A stretch of 64,000 nt of DNA from Sapria himalayana (Eukaryota > Streptophyta > Magnoliopsida > Malpighiales > Rafflesiaceae): NCBI GenBank assembly GCA_029783825.1, contig JAREIK010002457.1, positions 1 through 64,000 on the forward strand. The letters run 5' to 3'. A program made the translations under genes and the position numbers. Positions 10,801 through 24,758 of the stretch are shown in pieces. The notes beneath the pieces were generated by a model. It did no database searches. It was not told the DNA's origin and saw nothing but the letters and a program-made list of their open reading frames with translations. Numbering within the stretch: position 1 is the stretch's first letter; the number at the start of each line of letters is the position of its first letter.

Positions 10801-13800
10801 ATAATCAAAATGAATATTTAAAATTATAATGAATACAAATAAAAATGAAATTATTATTTATTATTTAGGTTATATAGGTTTAATGGTTTAAGTATTTAGG
10901 GGGGTTTGGGGTTAAGGAGTCTAAATATTTAAATGATTAGTCATTTAGTGGTTTATAAGTTTTATTTAATATAATAAAATAATAAAAAAATTATTTTTTT
11001 GATTTTTTATTATTTTTGAAGGTTATAACCTTTGAAAATATAATAATTTTTAAATTTTTTTCAAATGTAAATATAATATTTAGTTATAATAATCTTAATA
11101 ATTATAAGACATTTAAATTCAATATAAGTAATTTTATTGATAGATATTATAATAATGATAAAAAATAAATTAATAAACTATTATTAATAAGATTGATAGC
11201 AATTAATATATAAATGCCAAAACCTATATTGATTCAAAATGAAAGTAAAATATATACTAAATGATAATTTTTTGTTTTTAAATTTTTACTTCTTTTTATA
11301 AGCTTATATTTATTTTTTGATTAAAAATAAATTATTAAAATTATATTTGTCTCACTCTTTATTTATTTTGCAATTAATATTTCTATAAAAAATAACTAAT
11401 AAATAATTAAAATGAATATTTAAAATTATTATGAATACAAATTAAAATGAGATTTATGATTTATTATATATGGTATACCGGTTTAATGGAATGTTAATTT
11501 AGAAGTTTTTTGTTAGGAGTTTAGCAATTTATGTTTTTAGGCATTTAGTGGTTTATAGTTTTTATTTATATAATATAAATAAAAATTTTTTTTGATTTTA
11601 TTTGATTTTCAAAGGTTATAAACCTTTAAAAATAAAATAATTTTTAAATTTTTTGAAATGTGAATAGCATGTAAATTATATTAATCTTACTAATTATATA
11701 TCATATAAATTCAATATAAACAATTTTAATGATAGATAGTATTATAATGATCAAAATTAAATTAATAAACTATTATTAATAATAATATAAATATTAATTA
11801 AATTATATTTACATAACACAAAATGATTCAAAATCAAATCAAAATATATTACTAAATATTAATATTTAATTTTCAAATATTTCCTTCTTTTTATAAGCTT
11901 ATATTTTTTATTGATTAAAAATAAATTATTTAAATAATATTTGTCTCACTCAATTTATTTGTAATTAATTTTTCTAAAAAATTAAACTTTAAATAATTAA
12001 AATGAATATTTAAAATTATAATAAATAGAAATAAAAATGAGATTTATTATTTTTTAAGTAGTATATAGCTGTTAAAAGTTTTATGTATTTAGGGGTTTTG
12101 GGGTCTATGAGCTTACTGAGTTAAGTAAGTATGGATTTAATGATCTATAGGTTTTATTTTAAAAATGAAATAACAAAAAATTTATTTTATTATTTTTTCT
12201 AATTTTTTAAGTTATAACCTTTGAAAATATAATAATTTTTAAATTTCTTTTCAAAAGTGAATACAATATATATTTATAATAATCAAATAATATTATATCA
12301 TATAAATTCAATATAAACTATTTTATTGATTGATATTCTAATAATTATCAAAAAATATATTAATAATCTATTATGAATAAGATTAATATTACTTAAAATA
12401 TAATATCAAAACCTAAAATGATTAAAAGCAAAACAAAATATATCACTAAATAATAATTATTTGTTTTTAAATTTTAATGATATTTATAAGCTTATATATT
12501 TTTTGATGAAAAATATTTTTAATAAATTATATTTTAACTCATAATTTATTTTATATTAATATATATATATAATAAAAACTAAACAATCAAAATGATTTTT
12601 TAAAATTATAATGAAAACAAATAAAAATGATATTTATTAATTATTATTTTAGTGTATACTAGGTTTAAAGGATGATCTATATAGGGGTATCGAGATTTTG
12701 TAGTTTAGTCAATGAAGTAGTTTAGGTATTTAGTGGTGTATAGGTTTTATTTAAACAATGAAATAATAAAAAAACTATTTTTTTATTTTACACATTTTCA
12801 AAGGTATAACCTTTGAAAATGTAATAAATTTAAAATCTATTTCAAAAGTCAATATAACATTTAGTCATAATAATCATTATATTTTTATATCATATAAATT
12901 CAATATAAACATTTTTATTGATAAATATTTTAATAATGATCAAAAAATAAATTAATAATTTATTATTAATAAGATAGATATCAATTAAAATATAATTACA
13001 AAACCTAAAGTGATTCAGAAGAAAAGTAAAATAAATTACTATATAATAATTTTTTGTTTTCAAATTTTTTTTATTTAAAAAGTTTATTTATAATTTTTTG
13101 ATGAAAAAAAATTTATATACATTATATTTGTTTAACTCATAATTTATTTTGTAATTATATAATTATATAAAAATATACAAATAAATAATTAAAATGAATA
13201 TATAAAATTATAATGAAAAAAATATGTTTTATTATTTATTATTTAGTGTATACCTTTTTAATTTAAATTAGATCTATCTAACTAATAATTTATTTTGTAA
13301 TTAATATTTCTATAAAATAAACTAATAATAATTAAAATAAAAATTTAAAATTAAACTGAATAAAAATTAAAATGAAATTTATGATTTATTATTAATGTTT
13401 ACCAATTTAATTGTTTAAGTATTATGAGGTTTTGTCATTTAGGAGTTTAGCGATTTATGTTTTTAGGCATTTAGTGGTTTATAGGTTTTATTTAAACAAT
13501 GAAATAACAAAAAATTGTAATTTTTTCTCATTTTCATAGGTCATAACCTTTGAAAATATAATAATATTTAAAATTTTTTGAAATGTGAATACAATATTCA
13601 GTTATAATAATATTAATAATTATATATCATATAAATTCAATATAAACAATTTTATTGATAGATATTATAATAATGATCAAAAATTAAATTAATAAACTAT
13701 TAATAATAAGATATATATTAATTATAAATATTTACAAAACCCAAATTGATTCAAAATTAAAGTAAAATATATTACTTAATAATAATTTTTAATTTTTAAA

Positions 13801-14715
13801 TTTTTACTTATTATATAAGCGTAAATACTTTTATTGATTAAAAAAATATTTAAATTATATTTCTCGCACTCAATTTATTTTGTAATAAATATTTCTATAG
13901 TAATAAACTAATAAATAATTAAAATAAATATTTAAAATTATAATAAATAGAAATAAAAATTCAATTTATTAATTATTAAGTAGTATATAATAGTTTAATG
14001 GTTTATGTATTTAGCATTACGAGGTTAAGTAGTCTACTGATTTAACTGTGTATGCATTTAGTGGTTATAGGTTTTATTTAAAAAATAATTAAACAAAAAT
14101 TATTTTTATTATTTTTTGATATTTTAAAATGTTATAACCTTTGTAAATATAATAATTTTTAAATTATTTTAAAAAGTGAATTTAATATTTAGTTATAATA
14201 ATCATTATATTTATATTTCATATAAATTCAATATAAATAATTTTATTGATAAATATTCTAATAATGATTAAAAAATAAATTAATAATCTATTATTAATAA
14301 GATAGATATCAATTAAAATATAATTACAAAACCTAAAATGTTCAGAAGGATAACAAAATATATTACTATATAATAAATTTTGTTTTGAAATTTTTCTTCT
14401 TTTTATAAGTTTATCTATATTTTTTGAATAAAAAAATTTATATAAATTATATTTGTCTAACACATAATTTATATTGTAATTAATATTTAATAAAAATAAA
14501 CGAATAAATAATTAAAATGAATATTTTAAATTATAATGAAAAAAATAATATTGAGATTTATTATTTATTATTTAGGGTATACCAGTTTAAAAGGATTATC
14601 TATTTAGGGTTTTCGAGATTTCAGAGTTATTGACTTAAGTGTTTAGGCATTTAGTAGTTTATATGATTTATTTAAACAATGAAATAACAAAAAATTATTT
14701 TTGATATTTTCTCAC

Positions 14716-14743
14716 ATTTTCAAAGGTTATAACCTTTGAAAAT
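14716..14743. repeat. 28-bp perfect palindrome of the satellite monomer (example)
   Basis: ATTTTCAAAGGTTA is followed with no spacer by its exact reverse complement. Almost every monomer has this element with zero to a few mismatches, always at the same place just downstream of the box. It is shown here as a clean example in a P-type monomer. Confidence 0.95.
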
Positions 14744-16257
14744 ATAATAATTTTAAATTTTTTAAAAATGTGAATACAATATTTAGTAATAAGAATCATT
14801 ATAATTATATATATTATAAACTAAATATAAATAATTTTATTGATAGATATGATATCAATTATCAAAAATAAATTAATATGCTATTTTTAATATGATAGAT
14901 ATAAATTAAATATAATTGCAAAACCTAAATGATTCAAATCAAAGTAAAATTTATTACCAAATAATAATTTTTGTTTTTTAGTTTTTGCTTCTTTTTATAA
15001 GCTTATATTTTTTTTGATGAAAAATAAATTATTTAAATTATATTTAAGGTTTACGAGTTTAAAGTTTTAAGTATTTAGGGGCTTTTGTGTTTAGGAGTTT
15101 ATAGATTTAAGTGTTTAGGAATTTAGTGGTCTATAAGTTTTATTTAAACAATGATATAACAAAAAATTTATTTTTATTTTTTTTTCTAATTTTTCAAGAT
15201 TATAACCTTTGAAAATATAAAAATTTCTAAATTTTTTTCAAATGTAAATATAATATTTAGTTATAATAATCTTAATAAATATAAGTCATTTAAATTCAAT
15301 ATAAATAATCAGATTGCTGGATATTATAATAATGATCAATAATAAATTAATAAACTATTCTTAATAGATAGATATTATTTAAAATATATTTGCAAAATCT
15401 AAATTTATTCAAATCAAAGTATATATTACTAAATAATACATTTTTTTAATATTTTGCTTTTTTTATAAGTTTATATTTTTGTTATTAAAAATATATTATT
15501 TAAATTATATTTGTCCTCATCATAAATTATTTTGTAATTTATAATTCTATAAAAATAAACTGATAAATAAGTAAAATAAATATTTAAAATTATAATGAAT
15601 ACAAATAAAATTGAGATTTATTATTTATTATTCAGGATATACAGTTTAATGGTTTAAGTATTTAGGTGTTTTGGGGTTTAGTCATTTAAGTGTTTATCCC
15701 TTAAGTGATTTTATCTAATATTTTGAAGGTTATAACCTTTGAAAATATAATAATTTTTAATTTTTTTTAAAATGTGAATATAATATTTTAGTTATAATAA
15801 TCTTGATAAATATATATAATGTAAAATCAATATAAATAATATTTATTAATAGATATTATAATAATGATCAATAAATAAATTAATAAACTATTATAAATTA
15901 GAATGATATAAATTAAAATATAATTGCAAAATCTAAAATTATTCAAAATTAATTTAAAATAAATTACTAATAATAATATTTTGTTTTAAAAATTTTGCCT
16001 CTTTTTATGATCTTATATTTTTTTGATAAGAAATAAATTATTTATATTATATCTGTCTCACTAATAATTTATTTTGTAATTAATATATCTATAAAAATAA
16101 ACTGATAAATAATTAAAATGAATATTTAAAATTATAATGAATACTAATAAAAATGAGATTTATTATTTATTATTTAAAGTATACTAATTTAAACACTTAT
16201 GTATTTATGGGCTTGGGGTTTAGGAGTATAGTCATTAAGAATTTAGGTATTTTGTGG

Positions 16258-16622
16258 TTTATAGATTTTATTTAAAAAATCTAATAACAAAAAATATATT
16301 TTTTTATTTTTTCTTATTTTCAAATGTTATAACCTTTGAAAACATAATAATTTTTAATTTTTTTTTAAAATATGAAAATATTATTTTGTTATAATAATCT
16401 AAATAATTATATATTATGTAAATTCAATATAAATAATTTTTTTATAGATTTTATTTAAAAATCTAATAACAAAAAATATATTTTTTTATTTTTTCTTATT
16501 TTCAAATGTTATAACCTTTGAAAACTTAATAATTTTTAATTTTTTTTAAAATATGAAAATATTATTTTGTTATAATAATCTAAATAATTATATATTATGT
16601 AAATTCAATATAAATAATTTTT
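16258..16622 (+). repeat. Local 183-bp tandem duplication inside an M monomer
   Basis: The segment starting TTTATAGATTTTATTTA at 16258 is repeated almost exactly from 16441. Each copy contains one palindrome, so this monomer has two palindromes 183 bp apart. Near identity of the copies, against wide divergence between neighbouring monomers, marks it as a recent event. Confidence 0.88.
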
Positions 16623-19600
16623 TTTATAGATATTATGATGACGATAATAAAATAAATTAATAAACTTTTATTAATAAGATAGATATTAAATAAAATTTAT
16701 TTGCAAAACCTAAAATGATTCAAAATCAAAGTAAAATATATTAATAAGATAGATATTAAATAAAACTAATATTAATAAATAAAATATACAGGTTTAAAAG
16801 ATTATATATTTAGGAGTTTTGGGATTTAAGAATTTAGTGATTTAAGTGTTTAGGCATTTAGTAGTTTATAGGTTTTATATAAAAAATAATAAAAAATTTT
16901 TTTTTGTTATTTGTTCTCATTTTTGAAGGATATAACCTTTGAAACTATAACAATTTTTAAATTTTTTTAAATGTGAATACTATATTTAGTTATGATAATC
17001 TTAATAATTATATATCATGTAAATTCAATATAAACAATTATATTGATATATATTATAATAATGATCATACAAAAGATTAATAAACAATTATTAATAAGAT
17101 TAATATTGTTTAAAATATATTTACAAAACCTATAATGATTCAAAATCAAAGTGAAATAATTTACTAAATATTAATTTTAATTTTTTAAATTTTTGTATCT
17201 ATTTATAAGCTTATATATTTTTTGATGAAAAATAAATTATTTAAATTATATTTGTCTAACTATTAATTTATTTTTTAATTTATATTTCTATAAAAATTAA
17301 CTAATAAATAATTAAAATATATATATAAATTATAAAGAATACTAATAAAAATGAGATTTATGATTTATTATTTAGGGTATACCTATTTAATGGTTTAAGT
17401 TTATTGTGGTTTTGGGTTTAATGAGTTTATTGATTTATATGTTTACACATTTAGGTTTTATTTATTGATTTATAGGTTTTATTTAATCAATGTAATAACA
17501 AAAAATTTATTTTTATGAATTTTTGTGATTTTCAAAGGTTATAACCTTTGAAAATATAAAATTTTTTAATAGTTCTAAAATATGAATACAATACTTAGTT
17601 ATAATAATCTTAATAATTATATTTGATGTAAATTCAATATAAAAAATTTTATTAATATATATTATTTTGATGATCAAAAATAAATTAATAAACTATTATT
17701 AATAAGACAGATATTAATTAAAATATATTTGCAGAAAACAAAATAATTCAAAATCAAAGTAAATTATATTACTAAGTAAATTTTAAATTTTTGAAATTTT
17801 GTTTATTTTTATAAGCTTATATTTTTTTCATAAAAAATTATTTATTTAAATTATATATGTCTCAATCATTATTTATTTTCTAATTAATATTTATATAAAA
17901 ATAAACTAAAAAATAATTAATATGAATATTTAAAATTATAATGAATACAAATAAAAATGAGATTTATTATTTATTATTTAGGTTATATAGGGTTAATGGT
18001 TTAAGTATTTAGGGGGTTTTGGGGTTTAGGAGTCTAGAGATTTAAATGTTTAGGCTTTTAGTGGTTTATAAGTTTTATTTAAATAATAAAATAATAAAAA
18101 AATTATTTTTTGTGATTTTTTATCATTTTTGAAGGTTATAACCTTTGAAAATATAATTATTTTTAAATTTGTTTCAAATGTAAATATAATATTTAGTTAT
18201 AATAATAATATTATTATAAGACATTTATATTCAATATAAGTAATTTTATTGTTAAATATTATAAAATTGATCCAATAATAAATTAATAAACTATTCTTAA
18301 AAAGATTGATCGCAATTATAATATAATATTAAAACCTATATATAATGATACAAAATCAAAGTAAAATATATTACTAAATAATAATTTTTTGTTTTTAAAT
18401 TTTTACTTATTTTTATAAGCTTATTTTTTTTGATTAAAAGTAAATTATTAAAATTATAGTTGTCTCTCTCATTATTCATTTTGTAATTAATATTTCTATA
18501 AAAAATAAACTAATAAATAAATAAAATGAATATTTAAAATAATAATGAATACAAAAATAAAATGAGATTTATGATTTATTATATGTGGTATCCCGGTTTA
18601 ATGGTTTGATTATTTAGGAGTTTTGTCATGAGGAATTTATCAATTTATGTTTTTAGGTATTTAGTGGTTATAGGTTTCTATTTATATAATAAAAATAAAA
18701 TTTTTTTTTTGATTTTTTCTGATTTTCCATGGTTATAACCTTTAAAAATAAAATAATTTTTAAAGTTTTTTGAAATGTCAATACTATGTATAATTATATT
18801 AATCTTACTAATTATATATCATATAAATTCAATATAAACAATTTTAATGATAGATAGTATTATAATGATCAAAAATTAAATTAATAAACTATTAATAATA
18901 ATATAAATATTAATTAAAATATATTTACATAACACAAAATGATTCAAAATCAAATCAAAATATCTTACTAAATAATAATATTTAATTTTAAATTTGTCCT
19001 TCTTTTTATAAGCTTATATTTTTTTTGATTTAAAGTAAATCATTTAAATAATATTTGTCTCACTCGAAATTTATTTTGTAATTAATTTTTCTAAATAATT
19101 AAACTATAAATAATTAAAATGAATATTTAAAATTATAATAAATAGAAATAAAATTTAGATTTATTATTTATTAAGTAGTATATAGATGTTAAAATGTTTA
19201 TGTATTTAGGGGTTTCGGGGTATATGAGCTTACTAATTTATGTAAGTCAGCATTTAATTGTCTATACGTTTTATTTAAAAAATAAATTAACTAAAAATTT
19301 ATATTTATTATTTTTTCTCATTTTTTAAGATTATAACCTTTGAAAATATAATAATTTATAATTTTTTTTCAAAAGTGAATACAATAGTTATTTATAAAAA
19401 TCATAATAATTATATATCATATAAATTCAATATAAACACTTTTATTGATAGATATTCTAATAATTATCAAAAAATAAATTAAAAATCTATTATGAATAAT
19501 ATTGATATTACTTAAAATAAAATATCAAAACCTAAAATGATTCAAAATCAAAGAAAAATACATTACTAATAATAATTTTTTGTTTTTAAATTTATATTCA

Positions 19601-22600
19601 TTTTATGAGCTTATCAATTTTTTGATTAAAAATAATTTTTATAAATTATATTTTTAACATATAATTTATTTTAAAATTAATACATATATAAAAATAAAAA
19701 ACTAAATAATCAAAATGAATTTTTTAAATTATAATGAAAACAAATAAAAATGAAATTTATTAATTATTATTTAGGGTATACCGATTTTAAAGGATTATCT
19801 ATATAGGGTTATCGGGATTTTGTAGTTTAGTGATTTAAATACTTAGGAATTTAGTGGTGTATAGGTTTTATTTAAACAATAGAATAACGAAGAAAAAAAT
19901 ATTTTTTTTTATTTTTTCACTTTTTCTAAGGTTATAACCTTTGAAAATATAATAATTTTAAAATTTTTTTCAAAAGTGAATACAATATTTAGTTATAATA
20001 ATCATTATATTTATATATCATATAAATTCAATATATAGATTTTTATTGATAAATATTCTAATAATGATGAAAAAATAACTTAATAATCTATTATTAATAA
20101 GATAGATGTCAATTAAAATATAATTACAAAACCTAAAATGATTCAGAAGCAAAGCAAAATATATTACTATATAATAATTTTTTGTTTTGAATTTTTTTTT
20201 CTTTTAAAAAGTTTATCTATAATTTTTTGATGAAAAATAATTTACATAAATTATATTTGTGTAACTCATAAATTATTTTGTAATTAATATTTATATAAAA
20301 ATAAACAAATAAATAATTAAAATGAATATTTAAAATTATAATTAAAAATAATGAGATTTATTATTTATTATTTAGGGTATACCGGTCTAATTTAAATTAG
20401 ATCTGTCTTACTAATAATTTATTTTGTAATTAATATTTCTATAAAAATAAACTGAAAATTAATTAAATAAAATTTAAAATTATACTGAATAAAAATTAAA
20501 ATGATATTTATGATTTATTATTAATGTACACTAGTTTAATGGTTTAAGTATTTAGAGGTTTTATCTTTTAGGAGTTTAGCGATTTAGGTTTTTAGGCATT
20601 TAGTGGTTTATTGGTTTTATTTAATCAATAAAATAACAAAAAAAATTTGTAATTTTTTCTAATTTTCATTGGTTATAACCTTTGAAAATATAATAATATT
20701 TAAAATTTTTTAAATGTGAATAAAATATTTAGTTATAATAATATTAATAATTATATATGATATAAATTTAATATAAATAATTTTATTGATAGATATTATA
20801 ATAATGATCAAAAATTAAATTATAAACTATTAATAATATGATAGATATTAATTAAAAATATTTACAAACCCCAAATTGATTCAAAATTAAAGTAAAAAAT
20901 ATTATTGGATAATAATTTTTTATTTTTAAATTTTTACTTCTTTTATAAGCGTATATATTTTTTTTGATTAAAAATAATATTTATATTATTAATAATAGTT
21001 TATTAATTTAATTTTTGATCATTATTATAATATCTATCTTTAAAATTATTTATATTGAATTTATATGATATATAATTAGTAAGATTAATATAATTATACA
21101 CAGTATTCACATTTCAAAAAATTTTAAATATTATTTAATTTTCAAATGTTATAACCTTTGAAAATCAGAAAAAATAAAAAAAAATTATTTTTATTATAAT
21201 AATAAAACCTATAAGCCACTAAATACCTAAAAACATAAATTGATAAACTCCTAAATTACAAAACTCCTAAATAATCAAACAATTAAACTTGTATACCACA
21301 TATTATAAATCATAAATCTCATTTTAATTTGTATTCATTATAATTTTAAATATTCATATTAATTATTTATTAGATTATTTTTTATTGAAATATTAATTAC
21401 AAAATAAATAATGAGCGAGACAACTATACTTTTAATAATTTATTTTTGATCAAAAAAATATATAATCATATAAAAAGAAGTAAAAATTTAAAAACAAAAA
21501 ATTTTATTTAGTAATATATTTTACTTTGATTTTGAATCATTATATATAGGTTTTGCAATTATATTTTAATTGCTATCAATCTTATTAAGAATAGTTTATT
21601 AATTTATTATTTGATCAATTTTATAATATCTAACAATAGAATTACTTATATTGAATTTAAATGTCTTATAATTATTAAGATTATTATAACTAAATATTAT
21701 ATTTACATTTGAAAAAAATTTAAAAATTATTATATTTTCAAAGGTTATAACCTTCAAAAATGATAAAAAATCACAAAGATAATTTTTTTATTATTTTATT
21801 ATTTAAATAAAACTTATAAACCACTAAATGCCTAAACATTTAAATCTCTATACTCCTAAACCCCAAAACACCCTAAATACTTAATACATTAAACCTATAT
21901 AACCTAACTAATAAATAATAAATCTCATTTTTATTTGTATTCATTATAATTTTAAATATTCATATTAATTATTTTTTTGTTTATTTTTATAGAAATATTA
22001 ATTACAAAATAAATAATGAGTGAGACATATAATTTAAATATATTATTTTTTATGAAAAAAATAACCTAATAAAAATAAACAAAATTTCAAACATTTTAAA
22101 TTGTATTTAGTAATATAATTTACTTTGATTTTGAATTATTTTGGGTTCTGCAAATATATTTTAATTAATATATATCTTATTAATAATAGTTTATTAAATT
22201 ATTTTTTGATCATGATAATAATATATATTAATAAAAATTTTATATTGAATTTACATCAAATATAATTATTAAGATTATTATAACTAAGTATTCCATTCAT
22301 ATTTTAGAATGATTAAAAAATTATTATATTTTCAAAGATAATAACGTTAGAAAATCACGAAAATTCATAAATATAAATTTTTTGTTATTTCATTGATTAA
22401 ATAAAACCTATAAACACCTAAATGTGCAAACATATAAATCAATAAACTATTTAACCCCAAAACCACAAAAAACATAAACCATTAAAAATGTATACCCAAA
22501 ATAATAAATAATAAATTTCTTTTTATTAGTATTCATTATAATATTAAATATTCATTTTAATTATTTATCAAATTATTTTTATAGAAATATTAATTACAAA

Positions 22601-24726
22601 AAAAATTATTATTGAGATTCATCTAATTTTAATTAAAACAATATATCTTATTTTGATTTTGAATTATTTTAGATTCTACAATTATATTTTAATTTATATC
22701 ATTATTATTAATACTAGATTATTAATTTATTTATTGATCATTATTATAATATCTATTAATAAAATTATTTATATTTAGTTTACATTATATATAATTATTA
22801 AGATTATTCTAACTAAATATTATATTTACATTTAAAAAAATTTAAAATTATTATATTTTCAAAGGTTACAACCTTCAAAAATTAAAAAAATCAAAAAATT
22901 AAATATTTTTTGTTTTTTTATTCTTTAGATAATAACAATAAATCACTAAAGGTCTAAACACTTAAATCACTAAACTCCTAAACCCAAAAACACCTAAATA
23001 CTTAAACCATTAAACTTGTATATCCGGAATAATAAATAATAAATCTCAATTTTATTGGTATTCATTATAATTTTAAATAATTATTTTAATTATTTATTTA
23101 TTTATTATTATAGAATTATAAATTACAAAATAAATTATGAGTAAGAAAAATTAATTTAAATAATTTATTTATAATAACAAAAATATAACGTTATAAAAAG
23201 AGCAAAACATTAAAAAAATTATTATTAAGTAAAATATTTTACTTTGATTTTGAATAAATTTAGATTTTGCAAATATATTTTAAATAATATCTATCTTTTT
23301 AATAATAATTTATAAATTTATTTATTGATCATTATTATAATATCTAGCATTGTGATTATTTATATTGAATTTAAATGACTTATATTTATTAAGATTATTA
23401 TAACTAAATATTATATTTACATTTGAAAAAAATTTAGAAATTTTTATATTTTCAAACGTTATAACCTTCAAAAATTAAAAAAATAATAAAAATAAATTTT
23501 TTGTTATATCATTATTTAAATAAAACTTATAAACCACTAAATTCCTAAACACTTAGACCTCTAACTCCTAAACACAAAAGCCCCTACATACTTAACTTTT
23601 AAACTCGTAAACCTTAAATATAATTTTAATAATTTATTAAAATATTAATTACAAAATAAATTATGAGTGATAAAAATATAATTTAAATAATTTATTTTTC
23701 ATCAAAGAAAAATATGAGCTCATAAAAAGAAGCAAAAAATATAAAAAAATTATTATTTAGTAATAAATTTTACTTGGATTTTGAATATTTTTAGGTTTTG
23801 CAATTATATTTTAATTTATATCTATCATATTAATAATAGCATAGTAATTTATTTTTTGATAATTGATATCATATCTATCAATAAAATTGTTTATATTTAG
23901 TTTACAATATATATAATTATAATGATTATTATTACTAAATATTGTATTCACTTTTTTAAAAATTTTAAAATTATTATATTTTCAAAGATTATAACCTTTG
24001 AAAATGTGAAAAAATATCAAAAATAAATTTTTTGTTATTTCATTGTTTAAATAAAGCCTATAAACCACTAAATTCCTAAAAACATAAATTGCTAAAATCA
24101 TAAACGAAAAACCTCTAAATACTTAAAATATTAAATTGGTATACATTAATAATAATTCAAAAATCTCATTTTAATTTTTATTCAGTATAATTTAAAATTT
24201 TTCTTCTAATTATTTATCAGTTTATTTTTATAGAAATATTAATTACAAAATTAATTATTAGTGAGATAGATCTAATTTAAATTAGACTAGGTATACCCAA
24301 AATAATTAAGAATAAATCTCAATATTATTTTTTTCATTATAATTTTAAATATTAATTTTAATTATTTATTTGTTTATTTTTATATAAATATTAATTAAAA
24401 AATAAATTATGAGTTAGGTAAATATAATTTATATAAATTAATTTTCATCTAAAAAATATGGATAAACTTTTTAAAAGAAAAAAAAATTCAAAACAACAAA
24501 TTATTATATTGTAATATATTTTGATTTCTTTTGAATCATTTTAGGTTTTTTTATTATATTTTAATTGATATCTATCTTATTATTAAAAGATTATTAATTT
24601 ATTTTTTGATCATTTTTAGAATATTTATCAATAATATTGTTTATAATGAATTTATATGATGTATAAATATAATGATTATTATAACTAAATATTGAATTCA
24701 CTTTTGGAAAAAATTTGAAAATTATT

Positions 24727-24758
24727 ATATTTTCAAAGGTTATAACCTTTGAAAATAT
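24727..24758. repeat. 32-bp perfect palindrome (B-type monomer, inverted domain)
   Basis: In B monomers the palindrome is two bases longer on each side (half-site ATATTTTCAAAGGTTA) because a flanking AT matches. There is no spacer and no mismatch here. Confidence 0.95.

Larger units (their letters stand above)
10425..17533 (+). repeat. Higher-order repeat unit, ~7.1 kb (12 monomer subtypes)
   Basis: From one F palindrome to the next, the subtypes run F, D, G, E, L, A, B, P, K, C, M, N. Before it, the F at 705 begins the run F-D-G-E-A-B, and the next F at 10425 lies 9.7 kb downstream, or about 7.2 kb once the composite insert is subtracted. After it, the F at 17533 begins F-D-G-E-L-A before the array flips. 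The strings F-D-G-E and K-C recur elsewhere in the window, including the inverted domain. Subtypes were recognised from diagnostic box phrases, for example GCATTACGGGG for B and GAGCTTACTGATTTAAG for E. Confidence 0.75.
6897..20985 (+). repeat. AT-rich ~600-bp satellite array, plus orientation (main block)
   Basis: The longest uninterrupted satellite stretch. Palindrome cores lie near 7003 (M), 7592 (N), 7978 (J), 8722 (A), 9263 (K), 9840 (C), 10425 (F), 11015 (D), 11610 (G), 12208 (E), 12797 (L), 13535 (A), 14130 (B), 14720 (P), 15203 (K), 15723 (C), 16320 and 16503 (M, locally duplicated), 16925 (N), 17533 (F), 18132 (D), 18727 (G), 19325 (E), 19926 (L) and 20667 (A). Most monomers carry AAGCTT inside TATAAGCTTATA and a GGTATACC motif before the 8-bp box. 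The block stops mid-monomer near 20985, where the array flips. Weak open frames on the minus strand (for example 8755-8943 and 14218-14463) are AT-driven and homologous only because the monomers are. Confidence 0.93.

Noticed and set aside
14218..14463. Recurrent antisense open frames of 60-80 codons (also 8755-8943, 26823-27017, 40914-41114, 46452-46640, 62405-62632) with similar Ile/Tyr/Phe/Asn-rich translations
   Set aside because: They come from the same part of the monomer, so their likeness only reflects the satellite. Composition is what AT-rich DNA gives, most monomers break the frame, and no domain is recognisable.
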